Positions 1-9,809 are shown, counted from the first letter of the stretch. The stretch is DNA of 64,000 bases from Stutzerimonas kunmingensis (GCF_021432085.1 NZ_CP090366.1:4154001-4218000); one strand, 5' to 3'. Notes: a model not told the origin generated them from the letters alone. Numbers and translations are program-made.

Positions 1-1
1 A

Positions 2-889
2 AAATACGTCGAATACTTCGGCGACGAGGCCGATCGCGTCACTCTGCTGCTGGATTTCTGGACCAACAATCACCTGTTCCTGGCCCTGGCACGGCAGCAG
101 GCCGAGCCGCTGGTGCGCGCCCTGAACAGCCAACCGCTGCCGCCCAGTCATTCGCAATACGGGCTGTGGATCCGCAACCACGACGAGCTGAGCCTCGATC
201 GGCTGGAAGAGGATGAGCGCAAAGAGGTGATGGACACCTTCGCCCCCGACGAAAACATGCGCGCCTACGATCGCGGCATTCGCCGACGCCTCGCGCCGAT
301 GCTCGACGGCGACGAGCGACGCATCGCGGCCACTCATGCGTTGCTGTTCTCGCTGCCCGGCACGCCGATCATCCGCTACGGCGAGGAAATCGGCATGGGC
401 GATGACCTCGACCGCCCCGAGCGACTGGCCGTACGCACGCCCATGCAGTGGTCCAACGAACCCAACGCCGGATTCTCCTGTACCAAAGGTGAGCTGGCCG
501 CACCGGTAATCGACGAAGGGCCCTTCTCGTACGAGAAGATCAACGTGTTCGCACAAACCCTGCGCAGCGACTCGCTGATGGCGCGCACCGGCAACATGAT
601 CCGCACCCGCATCGGCCTGCGCGAGATTGGCATCGGCAAGCGCACAACCGTCGAGGTGAACGACCCCGCCGTCTTTGCTATCCGCCACGACAACGGCTCG
701 ACGGTGCTGATGCTGGTCAATCTTGCCGACAAGGAAACCACCATCGAGATCACCGAGGACGACCTTCAGGACATGGTCGATGTGCTCGCCGACTGCGACT
801 ACGGGCAGCCGGAAGGCTCACCGCTGAAGATTCGCCTCGGGCCCTACGGCTATCGCTGGCTGCGGCGCAAGCAGCAACTGTTCGGATGA
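2..889 (+). CDS. Trehalose-synthase-like GH13 alpha-amylase family enzyme (5' end missing)
   Basis: The frame is open from the window edge, so only the C-terminal ~295 residues are present. They contain the GH13 region IV signature IRNHDEL (the transition-state-stabilising Asp). Next comes an acidic stretch ending in a [10 protein letters not shown] motif, then [18 protein letters not shown] and RTPMQWS...NAGFS. This run is typical of trehalose synthase (maltose alpha-D-glucosyltransferase) and related amylases. The last ~80 residues look like the beta-sandwich C-terminal domain. No maltokinase domain is fused downstream, unlike many pseudomonad TreS proteins. A DUF1080 gene starts 10 nt after the stop, so the two are probably co-transcribed. 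TreS is the best guess; another GH13 glucosyltransferase or hydrolase is possible because the catalytic nucleophile region lies outside the window. Confidence 0.8.
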   Translation, partial: KYVEYFGDEADRVTLLLDFWTNNHLFLALARQQAEPLVRALNSQPLPPSHSQYGLWIRNHDELSLDRLEEDERKEVMDTFAPDENMRAYDRGIRRRLAPMLDGDERRIAATHALLFSLPGTPIIRYGEEIGMGDDLDRPERLAVRTPMQWSNEPNAGFSCTKGELAAPVIDEGPFSYEKINVFAQTLRSDSLMARTGNMIRTRIGLREIGIGKRTTVEVNDPAVFAIRHDNGSTVLMLVNLADKETTIEITEDDLQDMVDVLADCDYGQPEGSPLKIRLGPYGYRWLRRKQQLFG

Positions 890-899
890 GGAGCGGCTG

Positions 900-1487
900 A
901 TGAATCTCGACGCAGCACAATGGCACGCCTGGCATGGCGCAACCTTTCCCGACGAAAGCTGGTACCGCGACGACGATGAACAGCTGTGTGCCATTGTCGG
1001 CGCCCCGCGGGTCGACTTGGTCTCGCGCGAGCGCTATGGCGATTTCATCCTGCAGTTCGAGTTCGCCCTACCGGTGGGCGGCAATTCCGGGGTCTTCTAC
1101 CGCGTCGACGAAAGCGCCGGCCTCGCCTGGCACAGCGGGCCGGAAATGCAGCTGCTGGATGATGCCGTTCACCCCGACGGCGAAGAACCAACCACCCGCA
1201 ACGGTGCCCTGTACGGCCTGCTCGCGCCCGAAAAGGAAACCCCAATCGCACCCGGCAGCTTCATGCACGCAGCGCTGATCGTGCGCCAGGGTGCGGTCGA
1301 GCACTGGCTGGACAATCGCATGGTGCTGGGCTATCGGCTGGACGATCCGGTATTGCGTACCCGCATCGGCACCAGCAAGTTCGCCGACAAGCCGCTGTTC
1401 GCCCAGGCGCCGGTCGGGCATATCGTCCTGCAGCACCACGGCGAGGCCGTGCGCTTTCGCCGCCTGTCGATCGAAGCGCTGGGCTGA
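900..1487 (+). CDS. DUF1080 (3-keto-disaccharide hydrolase-like) protein
   Basis: The 195-residue protein has the concanavalin/LamG-like DUF1080 pattern. An early 'YGDFILQFEF' strand is followed by 'GGNSGVFYRV', 'GPEMQLLDD' with a nearby His-Asp, a 'GALYGLL' turn, and a C-terminal 'GHIVLQHHG...VRFRRLSIE' segment. Characterised members of this family hydrolyse 3-keto-glycosides. Most DUF1080 proteins are exported, but this one has no signal peptide, so it is predicted to be cytoplasmic. The ATG is preceded by a GGAGCGG ribosome site just after the upstream stop. Linkage to a trehalose-synthase-like enzyme suggests a role in disaccharide metabolism; that role is inferred. Confidence 0.75.
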   Translation: MNLDAAQWHAWHGATFPDESWYRDDDEQLCAIVGAPRVDLVSRERYGDFILQFEFALPVGGNSGVFYRVDESAGLAWHSGPEMQLLDDAVHPDGEEPTTRNGALYGLLAPEKETPIAPGSFMHAALIVRQGAVEHWLDNRMVLGYRLDDPVLRTRIGTSKFADKPLFAQAPVGHIVLQHHGEAVRFRRLSIEALG

Positions 1488-1518
1488 ACGTCGGCCTTGG
1501 ATCGGCACGCCGAATTGA

Positions 1519-2228
<710 letters not shown>

Positions 2229-2257
2229 CCGGGCGCAGCTCAAAAGCTGAACCCGGC

Positions 2258-2791
2258 TCAACCGGCCGGCGGCGCCTCTGCGCGCCATAGCGCCACCAGC
2301 GCACCCTGCGTGCCTGCCAGCGGATCACTGATGGGCACGCCGACTTGGGCAATTCGCTCACGCGCCTGATCATGGGTGGCCGCGTCAGGCCGCTGCATGT
2401 CGTACTGCTGGCCGACCGGATAACCCGCCACCACCTGAAAATCTGTGCTGGCCTCGAGCGCGCAATGCCCCGTCCCGGCCGGTAGCACCAGCGCGTCGCC
2501 CGCCTTCAGCTCGACCTCCTGACCGTTATCACCACCCAACATGACCCGCGCCCAGCCGCTGGCCACGCCGAGCGCTTCGTGGGCGGTGGAATGGTAGTGA
2601 TGGTAGTCGTAAACCGTCCCACGCCAGGCAGACGGCCACAGATGGCTGTCGAACAGTCGCTCGAAGGCTTCCGCGGGGCTTGGTCCGGCCAATGGCAGCT
2701 GGCGGTAGATCAGCACCGGATGCGGGCTGTTGGGCGTGCGCCCGTCACTGGCCAGGTGCAGCTGTTCGGGTTGTGGTGCGGAACTGGGCAT
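2258..2791 (-). CDS. Cupin-fold protein of unknown substrate
   Basis: The 177-residue protein has a central cupin barrel. 'YDYHHYHSTAHEALGVASG' supplies the cupin motif 1 His/Glu ligands, and 'GDALVLPAGTGHCAL' is motif 2. It resembles the YjlB-type small cupins found as conserved hypotheticals in Pseudomonas. The GTG at 2812 is in frame, but the ATG at 2791 is preferred because it has GAGGAG 7 nt upstream. It lies between xpt and cycB, as its counterpart does in P. aeruginosa. The ligand is unknown. Confidence 0.75.
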   Translation of the reverse strand: MPSSAPQPEQLHLASDGRTPNSPHPVLIYRQLPLAGPSPAEAFERLFDSHLWPSAWRGTVYDYHHYHSTAHEALGVASGWARVMLGGDNGQEVELKAGDALVLPAGTGHCALEASTDFQVVAGYPVGQQYDMQRPDAATHDQARERIAQVGVPISDPLAGTQGALVALWRAEAPPAG

Positions 2792-2881
2792 GCGGGGCTC
2801 CTCTGTCGTCACGGGAATCCGACCGGTGGGCCGTATCGAATTCGACTCGAGAGCTGCCTGCTTTGCTCACCGCAGAAACGA

Positions 2882-2905
2882 CAAAGCCGCCCGGAGGCGG
2901 CTTTG
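2882..2905 (-). terminator. Hairpin downstream of the cytochrome c5 gene
   Basis: A perfect 10-bp stem (caaagccgcc / ggcggctttg) with a 4-nt loop lies 22 nt after the cycB stop. It fits an intrinsic terminator for the minus strand, although the following T-tract is short. Confidence 0.6.
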
Positions 2906-2926
2906 CTGGTGACGCCTGGCGCTCGA

Positions 2927-3352
2927 TCAGAGGCCGGACATGTGCTGGATGGCGGCCTTCAACTCGTCATCGGAGCAGTCGCCACAGGTGCCCTTCGGCG
3001 GCATGGCATTGATACCGCTGATGGCGTGCTTGAGCAGGCCGTCCAGACCACCGGCAGCATCGGCACGGGCCGTCCAGGCTGCACTGTCACCGGTCTTCGG
3101 CGCGTTCAGCAGGCCGGAGCCGTGGCAGGCAGTGCAGAACTTGCCGTACACGTCGGAACCGCTACGGGCGGCACCACCGGCGGCTGCGGCAGCGCCGGCA
3201 CCAGCGGCTGCGCACTCTTCACCTTGAATACATACTTCGCCCACCGGCTTGAGGCGCTCAGCGATTGCTTCGTCGGTCGCAGCCTGAGCGCTCATTGCCC
3301 ACAGGGCCAATACGGCAGTCTGTGCTACCAGGATCTTCTTAATCAGGTTCAC
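2927..3352 (-). CDS. cycB: Cytochrome c5
   Basis: This is a small periplasmic monohaem electron carrier. The 141-residue precursor has a Sec signal peptide ending near 'SAQA' (residue 24) and an Ala/Gly-rich linker at about 48-63. The haem-attachment motif CTACH is at residues 73-77. A Met ligand in 'INAMPPKG' (M117) and a second Cys pair (C123, C126) are typical of the cytochrome c5 family. Translation starts at a GTG. Its position next to pauR matches cycB in P. aeruginosa. Confidence 0.9.
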   Translation of the reverse strand: MNLIKKILVAQTAVLALWAMSAQAATDEAIAERLKPVGEVCIQGEECAAAGAGAAAAAGGAARSGSDVYGKFCTACHGSGLLNAPKTGDSAAWTARADAAGGLDGLLKHAISGINAMPPKGTCGDCSDDELKAAIQHMSGL

Positions 3353-3513
3353 CTTACACCCTCATTGTGGCTAGACACGCCCGCGGCCACGGTATCGCGA
3401 GCGGCGGTCAGTATAACGGCAAGCCATGCCAGCCGAAACAATACGAAAGGCCCGGCGTTTCTCCGCGACGCTTTGTCGCAGCGCAACTTTCGGATGAATC
3501 AAGGCCGATGCGG

Positions 3514-4062
3514 TTAAAAGTTCGCCGGCGTCGTCGCGCTGATCAACCGTGCCGGCGCGTCGTAAGGATTGCGGAAACGATGCGGCTTGCTGCTCTCGAA
3601 GTAGTAGCTATCGCCGCTCTCCAGCACGTACACCTGACCGTTCACGGTCAGCTCCAGACGGCCTTCGACCAGCATCCCCGCCTCCTCGCCCTGGTGCGAG
3701 AGCATGTCCATTCCGGTGTCGGAGCCCGGCGGATAGGTCTCGTCGAGAAAGGCGATGGCTCGTCCCGGATGCGCCTTGCCCACCAGTTTCATGCTCACTG
3801 CGCCGTCGGATATATCGATCAACTCGCCGGCCTTGTAGACCACCTGGGTGTCGCTGTCCTGCTCGAAGTCGGGGGAAAAGAACTCCACCAGCGACATGGG
3901 AATCCCACTCAGCACCTTCTTCAGCGAACTGATCGAGGGGCTGACGCTGTTCTTTTCGATCATGGAAATGGTGCTGTTGGTAACGCCGGCACGCTTGGCG
4001 AGTTCACGCTGGGACAGACCCTTGAGCTTGCGGATGGTTTGCAGTCGAACGCCAACGTCCAA
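3514..4062 (-). CDS. pauR: XRE-cupin transcriptional regulator of polyamine catabolism (PauR/PuuR type)
   Basis: The 182-residue regulator has an N-terminal XRE helix-turn-helix (about residues 5-60: 'LKGLSQRELAKRAGVTNSTIS'). It ends in a cupin effector domain ('HQGEEAGMLVEGRLEL...GDSYYFESSKPHRFRN', about 115-170). This is the PuuR/PauR architecture; PauR represses polyamine (gamma-glutamylation) catabolic genes in P. aeruginosa. Translation begins at TTG, with AGGGGG upstream. It is followed on the same strand, upstream in coordinates, by cycB. The dadX gene that separates pauR from ridA in PAO1 is absent here. Confidence 0.88.
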   Translation of the reverse strand: MDVGVRLQTIRKLKGLSQRELAKRAGVTNSTISMIEKNSVSPSISSLKKVLSGIPMSLVEFFSPDFEQDSDTQVVYKAGELIDISDGAVSMKLVGKAHPGRAIAFLDETYPPGSDTGMDMLSHQGEEAGMLVEGRLELTVNGQVYVLESGDSYYFESSKPHRFRNPYDAPARLISATTPANF

Positions 4063-4180
4063 TACGGGAGCCCCCTTTCAAGAGCGATGCGAAGAGGGGG
4101 CTATCATGGCAATGGCGTTCAGAATTTACAACACTGGCTCCGGACGAGCCGTCGCCCGGCACGCGCGGCTCTCCCAAGGG

Positions 4181-4555
4181 TCAGAGGACCGGGCCGGCGA
4201 GATCCGGCATGGCAGCGACGACGGTGATCTCGACCCGCACATCCGGCGAATACATCAGGGCCTGAACAGTGGTCCGTGCCGGCGCCGTGCCCGGTGTGAT
4301 CCATGCATCCCATACCTCGTTCATGCCGGCGTAATCGGCGGCGATGTCCTTCAGGTGAATGGTTGCCGAAAGCAGGCGCGTCTTGCTGGTACCCGCCTCG
4401 TCCAGCAAGCGTTCGATGCTCGACAGCGTTTCGCGGGTCTGCTCGCGGATATCACCGGTCAGGTCATCGGCCAGTTGCCCGGAGAGATACACCGCGCCGT
4501 TGTGGATCACCGCTTCGCTATAGCGGGTTTCAGTGTGCAGCCGCCGGATGGGCAT
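4181..4555 (-). CDS. RidA-family protein encoded with dadA
   Basis: The 124-residue RidA/YjgF-like protein has '[13 protein letters not shown]' near residues 19-31 and '[24 protein letters not shown]' at the end, including the conserved Arg. RidA enzymes deaminate reactive enamine/imine intermediates. Amino-acid oxidation by DadA yields imines, so the pairing makes chemical sense. The ATG lies inside the end of dadA (26-nt overlap), which shows translational coupling. It corresponds to the ridA-like gene beside dadA in P. aeruginosa (PA5303). Confidence 0.88.
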   Translation of the reverse strand: MPIRRLHTETRYSEAVIHNGAVYLSGQLADDLTGDIREQTRETLSSIERLLDEAGTSKTRLLSATIHLKDIAADYAGMNEVWDAWITPGTAPARTTVQALMYSPDVRVEITVVAAMPDLAGPVL

Positions 4556-5828
4556 GTTTACGGGTCTCCTTGTGCTTGCCGTAACGGAAGATATCCAGTC
4601 CCTCGGTGCTGATCTGCGGACGCTTGGACGCCAGCAGGTCAGCGAGCACACGGCCGGAGCCGCACGCCATGGTCCAACCAAGGGTGCCATGGCCGGTATT
4701 GAGGAACAGGTTGCGATAGGGTGTCGCGCCGATGATCGGTGTGCCATCTGGCGTGGCCGGTCGCAGGCCGGTCCAGAATACCGCGTCAGACGGATCGCCG
4801 CCCTGCGGATAGAGGTCGCCCACCACCATTTCCAGGGTTTCCCGCCGGCGCGGGTTGAGCGACAGATCGTGCCCGGCGATCTCCGCCATGCCACCGACAC
4901 GGATGCGCTGATCGAAGCGGGTGATGGCGACCTTGTAGGTTTCATCGAGCACGGTCGACTGCGGTGCCATCGCCGGATCGCTTATCGGTACGGTCAGCGA
5001 ATAGCCCTTGAGCGGGTAGACCGGTGCACGAATCCCCAGCGGCTTGAGCATCTGCGGGCTGTAGCTGCCGAGCGCCAGCACGTAGCGATCGGCCGTCTCC
5101 AGCTTGCCGTCGATCCACACACCGGCCAGCCGGTCGCCGGCGTAGTCTAGGCGTTGAATATTCTGTTCGAAGCGGAACTCGACACCGAGCGCCACGGCCA
5201 TTTCCGCCAGGCGCGAGGTGAACATCTGGCAGTCGCCGGTCTGGTCATTGGGCAGCCGCAGCGCACCGCTGAGCTTGTGCGAAACCTTCGCCAGAGCCGG
5301 CTCGACCCGTGCAATGCCGGCGCGATCGAGCAGCTCGTAGGGCACCCCGGAGCGCTGCAGCACAGCGATGTCCTTGGCGGCGGCATCAAGCTGCGCCTGG
5401 GTGCGGAACAGCTGCGTGGTGCCGAGCTGACGACCTTCATAGGCGATCCCGGTTTCCGCGCGCAGCTCATCGAGGCAGTCACGGCTGTACTCGGACAGGC
5501 GTACCATGCGCTCCTTGTTTACCGCGTAGCGGGCCGCCGTGCAGTTGCGCAGCATCTGCGCCATCCACAGGTACTGGTCGACGTCACCGGTAAGCTTGAT
5601 CGCCAGCGGCGCATGGCGCTGCAACAGCCACTTCATCGCCTTCAGCGGGACGCCAGGTGCCGCCCACGGCGAGGCATAGCCGGGCGAGACCTGCCCGGCA
5701 TTGGCGAAGCTGGTCTCCATCGCCACCGCCGGCTGCCGGTCGACCACCACCACTTCGAAACCGGCCCGCGCCAGATAATAGGCGCTGGCAGTGCCGACCA
5801 CGCCGCTACCCAATACCAGTACACGCAT
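4530..5828 (-). CDS. dadA: D-amino acid dehydrogenase
   Basis: The 432-residue FAD enzyme oxidises D-amino acids, mainly D-alanine, to 2-oxo acids and feeds electrons to the respiratory chain. The dinucleotide-binding motif [17 protein letters not shown] is at residues 7-23, followed by 'VVVVDRQ'. Conserved DadA blocks include '[22 protein letters not shown]', '[18 protein letters not shown]' and '[19 protein letters not shown]'. Length and ends match the family. It is divergent from lrp across a 146-nt AT-rich region, consistent with Lrp control of alanine catabolism. The coupled RidA gene follows. Confidence 0.95.
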   Translation of the reverse strand: MRVLVLGSGVVGTASAYYLARAGFEVVVVDRQPAVAMETSFANAGQVSPGYASPWAAPGVPLKAMKWLLQRHAPLAIKLTGDVDQYLWMAQMLRNCTAARYAVNKERMVRLSEYSRDCLDELRAETGIAYEGRQLGTTQLFRTQAQLDAAAKDIAVLQRSGVPYELLDRAGIARVEPALAKVSHKLSGALRLPNDQTGDCQMFTSRLAEMAVALGVEFRFEQNIQRLDYAGDRLAGVWIDGKLETADRYVLALGSYSPQMLKPLGIRAPVYPLKGYSLTVPISDPAMAPQSTVLDETYKVAITRFDQRIRVGGMAEIAGHDLSLNPRRRETLEMVVGDLYPQGGDPSDAVFWTGLRPATPDGTPIIGATPYRNLFLNTGHGTLGWTMACGSGRVLADLLASKRPQISTEGLDIFRYGKHKETRKHAHPAAAH

Positions 5829-5974
5829 TGCAGCCTCCCACCCGCTCGAACGGGCTTTTCCGGATCACTATTGAAACGGAGTATAAAAATGCTCAAGCAG
5901 TGTTATTCACCATATAAAAAGCTATCTTTGGACGTTATTCACGCCATCGACGCTTTATTTGGAGGGCATATCCC
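5829..5974. promoter_or_regulatory. Divergent dadA/lrp promoter region
   Basis: This 146-nt intergenic segment is clearly more AT-rich than its surroundings (for example gagtataaaaatgct and ccatataaaaagctat). It must carry both divergent promoters. Lrp-type regulators bind degenerate AT-rich sites in such regions. No exact operator can be assigned by eye. Confidence 0.6.
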
Positions 5975-6463
5975 TTGAGAACCCGGCATCAGACGCGCCG
6001 CGAACTGGACAAGATCGACCGCCACATCCTGCGCATTCTCCAAGCCGAAGGGCGCCTGCCCTTCACCGAGCTGGGCGAGCGCGTCGGCCTGTCGACCACG
6101 CCGTGCACCGAGCGCGTCCGGCGCCTGGAGCGCGAAGGCATCATCATGGGCTACTCGGCGCGGCTGAACCCGCAGCATCTGAAGGCGGGGCTGCTGGTGT
6201 TCGTCGAGATCAGCCTGGCGTACAAGTCCGGCGACATCTTCGAGGAGTTCCGCCGCGCCGTGCTCAAGCTGCCCCACGTGCTCGAATGCCACCTGGTGTC
6301 CGGCGACTTCGATTACCTGGTCAAGGCGCGGATCTCGGAGATGGCTTCCTACCGAAAATTGCTCGGCGACATCCTGCTGAAGCTGCCGCACGTTCGCGAA
6401 TCGAAGAGCTATATCGTGATGGAAGAGATCAAGGAATCCCTCGACCTGCCGGTCCCGGACTAG
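5975..6463 (+). CDS. lrp: Leucine-responsive regulatory protein (Lrp/AsnC family)
   Basis: The 162-residue regulator has an N-terminal winged HTH ('DKIDRHILRILQAEGRLPFTELGERVGLSTTPCTERVRRLE'-type region, residues 11-55). A RAM ligand-binding domain follows ('LVFVEISL', 'VLECHLVSGDFDYLVKARI'). The start is the TTG at 5975, with GGAGGG 8 nt upstream. It is divergent from dadA, the arrangement of lrp/dadR in pseudomonads. It probably activates dadA in response to alanine or leucine. Confidence 0.92.
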   Translation: MRTRHQTRRELDKIDRHILRILQAEGRLPFTELGERVGLSTTPCTERVRRLEREGIIMGYSARLNPQHLKAGLLVFVEISLAYKSGDIFEEFRRAVLKLPHVLECHLVSGDFDYLVKARISEMASYRKLLGDILLKLPHVRESKSYIVMEEIKESLDLPVPD

Positions 6464-6566
6464 AGCCGATGACGGCCAGTTCTGCGGCCTCGTCGGGCAG
6501 CCTGCGAGGCACCGCTGGTCATGCCCGGCTTTGCTCAGCGGCCTCGCTCCGGTCTACCCTAGGCGC

Positions 6567-7901
6567 ATGCAGACCTCTCATGACACCTTGATGAATCACC
6601 GCGCATCCGCGCCGAACGGCGCCGTACATGCACCCTCCTACTATGCCGCAAGCGTCAATCGCGAACTGGCCTTCGAGCCGTTGCAGGGCGAGCAGCGTGC
6701 CGACGTCTGCGTCGTCGGCGGTGGGTTCTCCGGCCTCAACACGGCCATCGAACTGGCCGAGCGGGGCCTCAGCGTCATCCTGCTGGAAGCGCACCGAATC
6801 GGCTGGGGCGCCAGCGGGCGCAACGGCGGGCAACTGATCCGAGGCGTCGGCCATGACGTCGAGCAGTTCAGCAAGATCATCGGCGAAGAAGGCGTCGATG
6901 AACTCAAGCGCATGGGCTTCGAAGCCGTCGATATCGTCCGCCAGCGCATCGAGCGCTACGCCATCGACTGCGACCTGACCTGGGGCTATTGCGACCTGGC
7001 GACCAAGCCACGGCATCTGAAAGGCTTCGACGAGGAGTATTCCGACCTGCTGCGCCTCGGCTATCCGCATCCTCTGCAGCGCGTGTCGCGTCCCAACCTG
7101 GTCACGGTGGTGGGTTCGCAGCGTTACCTCGGCGGCCTGCTGGACATGGGCTCGGGCCACCTGCACCCGCTGAATCTGGCACTCGGCGAGGCGGCGGCGG
7201 CGCAGTCGCTGGGCGTGCGACTGTTCGAGCAGTCGGCAGTCGAGCGCATCGAGTACGGCCCGCAGGTCAAGGTGCATACGGCTCAGGGCGTGGTGCACGC
7301 GGACAACCTGGTGCTGGCCTGCAATGCCTACCTCAACGGCCTGCAACCGAAGCTCGCCGGCAAGGTGCTGCCGGCCGGCAGCTACATCATCGCCACCGAG
7401 CGCCTGCCTGAGCCGCTCTGCCGCGAGCTGTTGCCGCAGAACATGGCGGTCTGCGATCAGCGCGTGGCGCTCGATTACTTCCGTCTCAGCGCCGATGGCC
7501 GTCTGCTGTTCGGCGGCGCCTGTCACTATTCCGGCCGTGACCCACAGGACATCGCCGCCTATATGCAGCCGAAGATGCTCGAGGTATTTCCGCAGCTGGT
7601 CGGCATCGGCATCGACTATCAGTGGGGCGGGATGATCGGCATCGGCGCCAACCGGCTGCCGCAGATCGGTCGCCTGGCCGAACATCCCAACGTGTTCTAC
7701 GCCCAGGCCTATTCCGGCCACGGGCTGAATGCCACGCACCTGGCCGGTCGCCTGCTTGCCGAAGCCATTGCCGGCCAGCAAAGCAGCGGCTTCGATCTGT
7801 TCGCCAAAGTGCCGCATCCGACCTTCCCCGGCGGACCGGCACTGCGCTCGCCACTGCTGGCGTTGGGCATGCTCTGGTATCGACTGAAGGACCGATTCTG
7901 A
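6567..7901 (+). CDS. pauB: FAD-dependent gamma-glutamylpolyamine oxidoreductase (PauB/PuuB type)
   Basis: The 444-residue DAO-family flavoenzyme has the Rossmann motif VCVVGGGFSGLNTAIELAERG and a following acidic strand end 'VILLEA'. It then has 'GWGASGRNGGQLI', the conserved motif of PuuB/PauB oxidases, and a C-terminal FAD contact 'FYAQAYSGHGLNATHLAGRLLAEA'. It sits where PauB4 (PA5309) lies in PAO1, just after lrp. PauB enzymes oxidise gamma-glutamylated polyamines, which agrees with pauR nearby. The start is uncertain: ATG 6567 is used, and ATG 6591 is an alternative; neither has a strong ribosome site. Confidence 0.82.
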   Translation: MQTSHDTLMNHRASAPNGAVHAPSYYAASVNRELAFEPLQGEQRADVCVVGGGFSGLNTAIELAERGLSVILLEAHRIGWGASGRNGGQLIRGVGHDVEQFSKIIGEEGVDELKRMGFEAVDIVRQRIERYAIDCDLTWGYCDLATKPRHLKGFDEEYSDLLRLGYPHPLQRVSRPNLVTVVGSQRYLGGLLDMGSGHLHPLNLALGEAAAAQSLGVRLFEQSAVERIEYGPQVKVHTAQGVVHADNLVLACNAYLNGLQPKLAGKVLPAGSYIIATERLPEPLCRELLPQNMAVCDQRVALDYFRLSADGRLLFGGACHYSGRDPQDIAAYMQPKMLEVFPQLVGIGIDYQWGGMIGIGANRLPQIGRLAEHPNVFYAQAYSGHGLNATHLAGRLLAEAIAGQQSSGFDLFAKVPHPTFPGGPALRSPLLALGMLWYRLKDRF

Positions 7902-7933
7902 ATTTTCGGACGAAGCGCAACGTCCAAGCATGA

Positions 7934-9508
7934 ATGAAAGGATGCATACCCGGAGAAACCTTGCGCACTTACCTGACGCTCCTGCTGCTACTGCTGCTGG
8001 CCGGTTGTGCCAGCCACCCCACGCCAACCGAGTCCTATTCCGTGGCACCGGACGCGTCGCCGCTTGGCCGGCGCATCCAGCAGCTCGCCACCGAGCACGC
8101 GTACGGCCACTCGGGTTTTCGCCTGCTACCGGAGAGCACCGAAGCCTTCGCCGCACGCACCGAGATGATCCGCGCGGCGCAGGTCAGCCTCGATATCCAG
8201 TACTACATTGTCCATGACGGTCTCACCACACGTGCGCTGATCGACGAAGTGCTGCAAGCCGCCGACCGCGGCGTCCGCGTGCGGCTGCTGCTGGATGACA
8301 CCACCAGCCATGGCGAGGACTACCGCATCGGCACTCTGGCCGCGCACCCCAACATTCAGATCCGCGTCTTCAACCCGCTTCACCTCGGCCGCAGCAACGC
8401 CATCACCCGATCCATGGGACGCCTATTGCACCTTTCGCTGCAGCATCGGCGCATGCACAACAAGCTGATGCTGGTCGATGGCAGCCTGGCCGTCGTCGGC
8501 GGACGCAACCTCGGCGACGAGTACTTCGAGGCCGACCAGGCGATGAACTTCACCGACATTGATCTGCTTGGCGCCGGTCCGGTCGCCGAGCAGCTCGGCA
8601 AGAGTTTCGACCGCTACTGGAACAACCAGCTGAGCGTGCCTATCCAGCATTTTCTCTGGTGGCAACCGAAACCGCGTCAGCTGGACACGGCGCGCCAGCA
8701 GCTGAGCGACTATCTGCAGCAGGCCAAACAGGAAAACAGCGAGCAGTACCAGCGCCTGATGCAGTACAAGCAGCGCCCGCAATTGCAGCAGTGGCTGGAC
8801 GAACTGATCTGGGCACCGGGCCGGGCGATGTGGGACGCGCCGGAAAAACTGCTTGCCGAAGGCGTACCGGCGGCATCGCTGCTGCTGACCACGCAACTTG
8901 CACCGACCATGCAGGCCGTGAGCAGCGAGCTGACACTGGTTTCGGCCTACTTCGTGCCGACCGACAGCGGCGTGGAGTACCTGGCCGATCGCACCAGCGT
9001 GGGCGTGACGGTGCGCATTCTTACCAACTCTCTGGAGGCCACCGACGTGCCGGCCGTGCATGGCGGCTATGCACCCTACCGCGAGGCCATGCTGGAGCTC
9101 GGCGTGCGCCTGTTCGAACTGCGCCGGCAGCCGGAGCAGGAGGCTTCCTACAGCTTTCTCGGGGAGTCGGAATCCAGCCTGCATAGCAAGGCGGCGGTAT
9201 TCGACCAGCAGAAGGTGTTCATCGGCTCGCTGAATCTCGATCCGCGCTCGGTGCTGTGGAACACCGAGGTGGGGATTCTGGTGGAAAGCCACGAACTGGC
9301 CCGCGAGGTCCACCGCCTCACGCTGGAGGGTATGTCGCCGGCACTGAGCTACGAAGTTCGCCTGGTGGAGCGCGACGGCCGCAAGCAGCTCACGTGGATC
9401 GCAGAGGATGGCGGCCGTCTGCGCACTATCGAAAAGGAGCCAGGCGGGCTCTGGCGACGCTTTAACGCCTGGTTCGCCGACGTCATCGGCCTGGAGAAGA
9501 TGCTTTAG
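7934..9508 (+). CDS. Phospholipase D / cardiolipin synthase-like lipoprotein
   Basis: The 524-residue protein has a lipoprotein signal (poly-Leu stretch then LAGC). It carries two HKD motifs, HNKLMLVD at H175/K177/D182 and HSKAAVFD at H417/K419/D424, each followed by a GG/GS-N motif. Two HKD motifs define the PLD superfamily, including cardiolipin synthases and phosphatidyltransferases. The lipobox places it on the periplasmic face of a membrane. The ATG at 7934 has no ribosome site. A TTG at 7961 with GGAG 5 nt upstream would give a tighter signal peptide (MRTYLTLLLL...) and is a credible alternative. It follows the pauB-like gene, as PA5310 follows PA5309. The substrate is unknown. Confidence 0.82.
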   Translation: MKGCIPGETLRTYLTLLLLLLLAGCASHPTPTESYSVAPDASPLGRRIQQLATEHAYGHSGFRLLPESTEAFAARTEMIRAAQVSLDIQYYIVHDGLTTRALIDEVLQAADRGVRVRLLLDDTTSHGEDYRIGTLAAHPNIQIRVFNPLHLGRSNAITRSMGRLLHLSLQHRRMHNKLMLVDGSLAVVGGRNLGDEYFEADQAMNFTDIDLLGAGPVAEQLGKSFDRYWNNQLSVPIQHFLWWQPKPRQLDTARQQLSDYLQQAKQENSEQYQRLMQYKQRPQLQQWLDELIWAPGRAMWDAPEKLLAEGVPAASLLLTTQLAPTMQAVSSELTLVSAYFVPTDSGVEYLADRTSVGVTVRILTNSLEATDVPAVHGGYAPYREAMLELGVRLFELRRQPEQEASYSFLGESESSLHSKAAVFDQQKVFIGSLNLDPRSVLWNTEVGILVESHELAREVHRLTLEGMSPALSYEVRLVERDGRKQLTWIAEDGGRLRTIEKEPGGLWRRFNAWFADVIGLEKML

Positions 9509-9809
9509 CGGCCTGTTTGGTAAGTTCGGCGCCCATGGCCCGATACCGCGTTGCTGCTCCTTGCCACAGGCCCGCTATGACTCGTCGCAGCGCCTTGCCC
9601 CGGAGCGATGTTCAGCCGAACTTGCCTCAACCAACTCACCGCACAGGCCACTAGGTTCGCAACAAGCTGCCGCACGATGTCGTCCGTTTGGCTACAAGCC
9701 GGCACAAATCATTCTTTGGGGTGATACCACTCGGCCAGCAGTCCGTTAGGCTCCAGCGTGCTGCTGCCATGCACGCATAGCTTCTATAAAAATAAAAAGG
9801 AGCACGACA
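9509..9809. other. Intergenic region with no gene seen
   Basis: These 301 nt hold no convincing coding region; the reading frames crossing them have no ribosome site or family match. The last ~30 nt carry the A-rich leader and AAGGAG ribosome site of the next gene. Confidence 0.6.
9788..9798 (+). promoter_or_regulatory. A-rich CA motif next to a ribosome binding site (candidate Hfq/Crc site)
   Basis: AAAAATAAAAA abuts AAGGAG, 12 nt before the ATG at 9810. It contains two overlapping matches to AAnAAnAA, the motif bound by Hfq with Crc in Pseudomonas mRNAs. The match is visible; its function is inferred. Confidence 0.45.
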
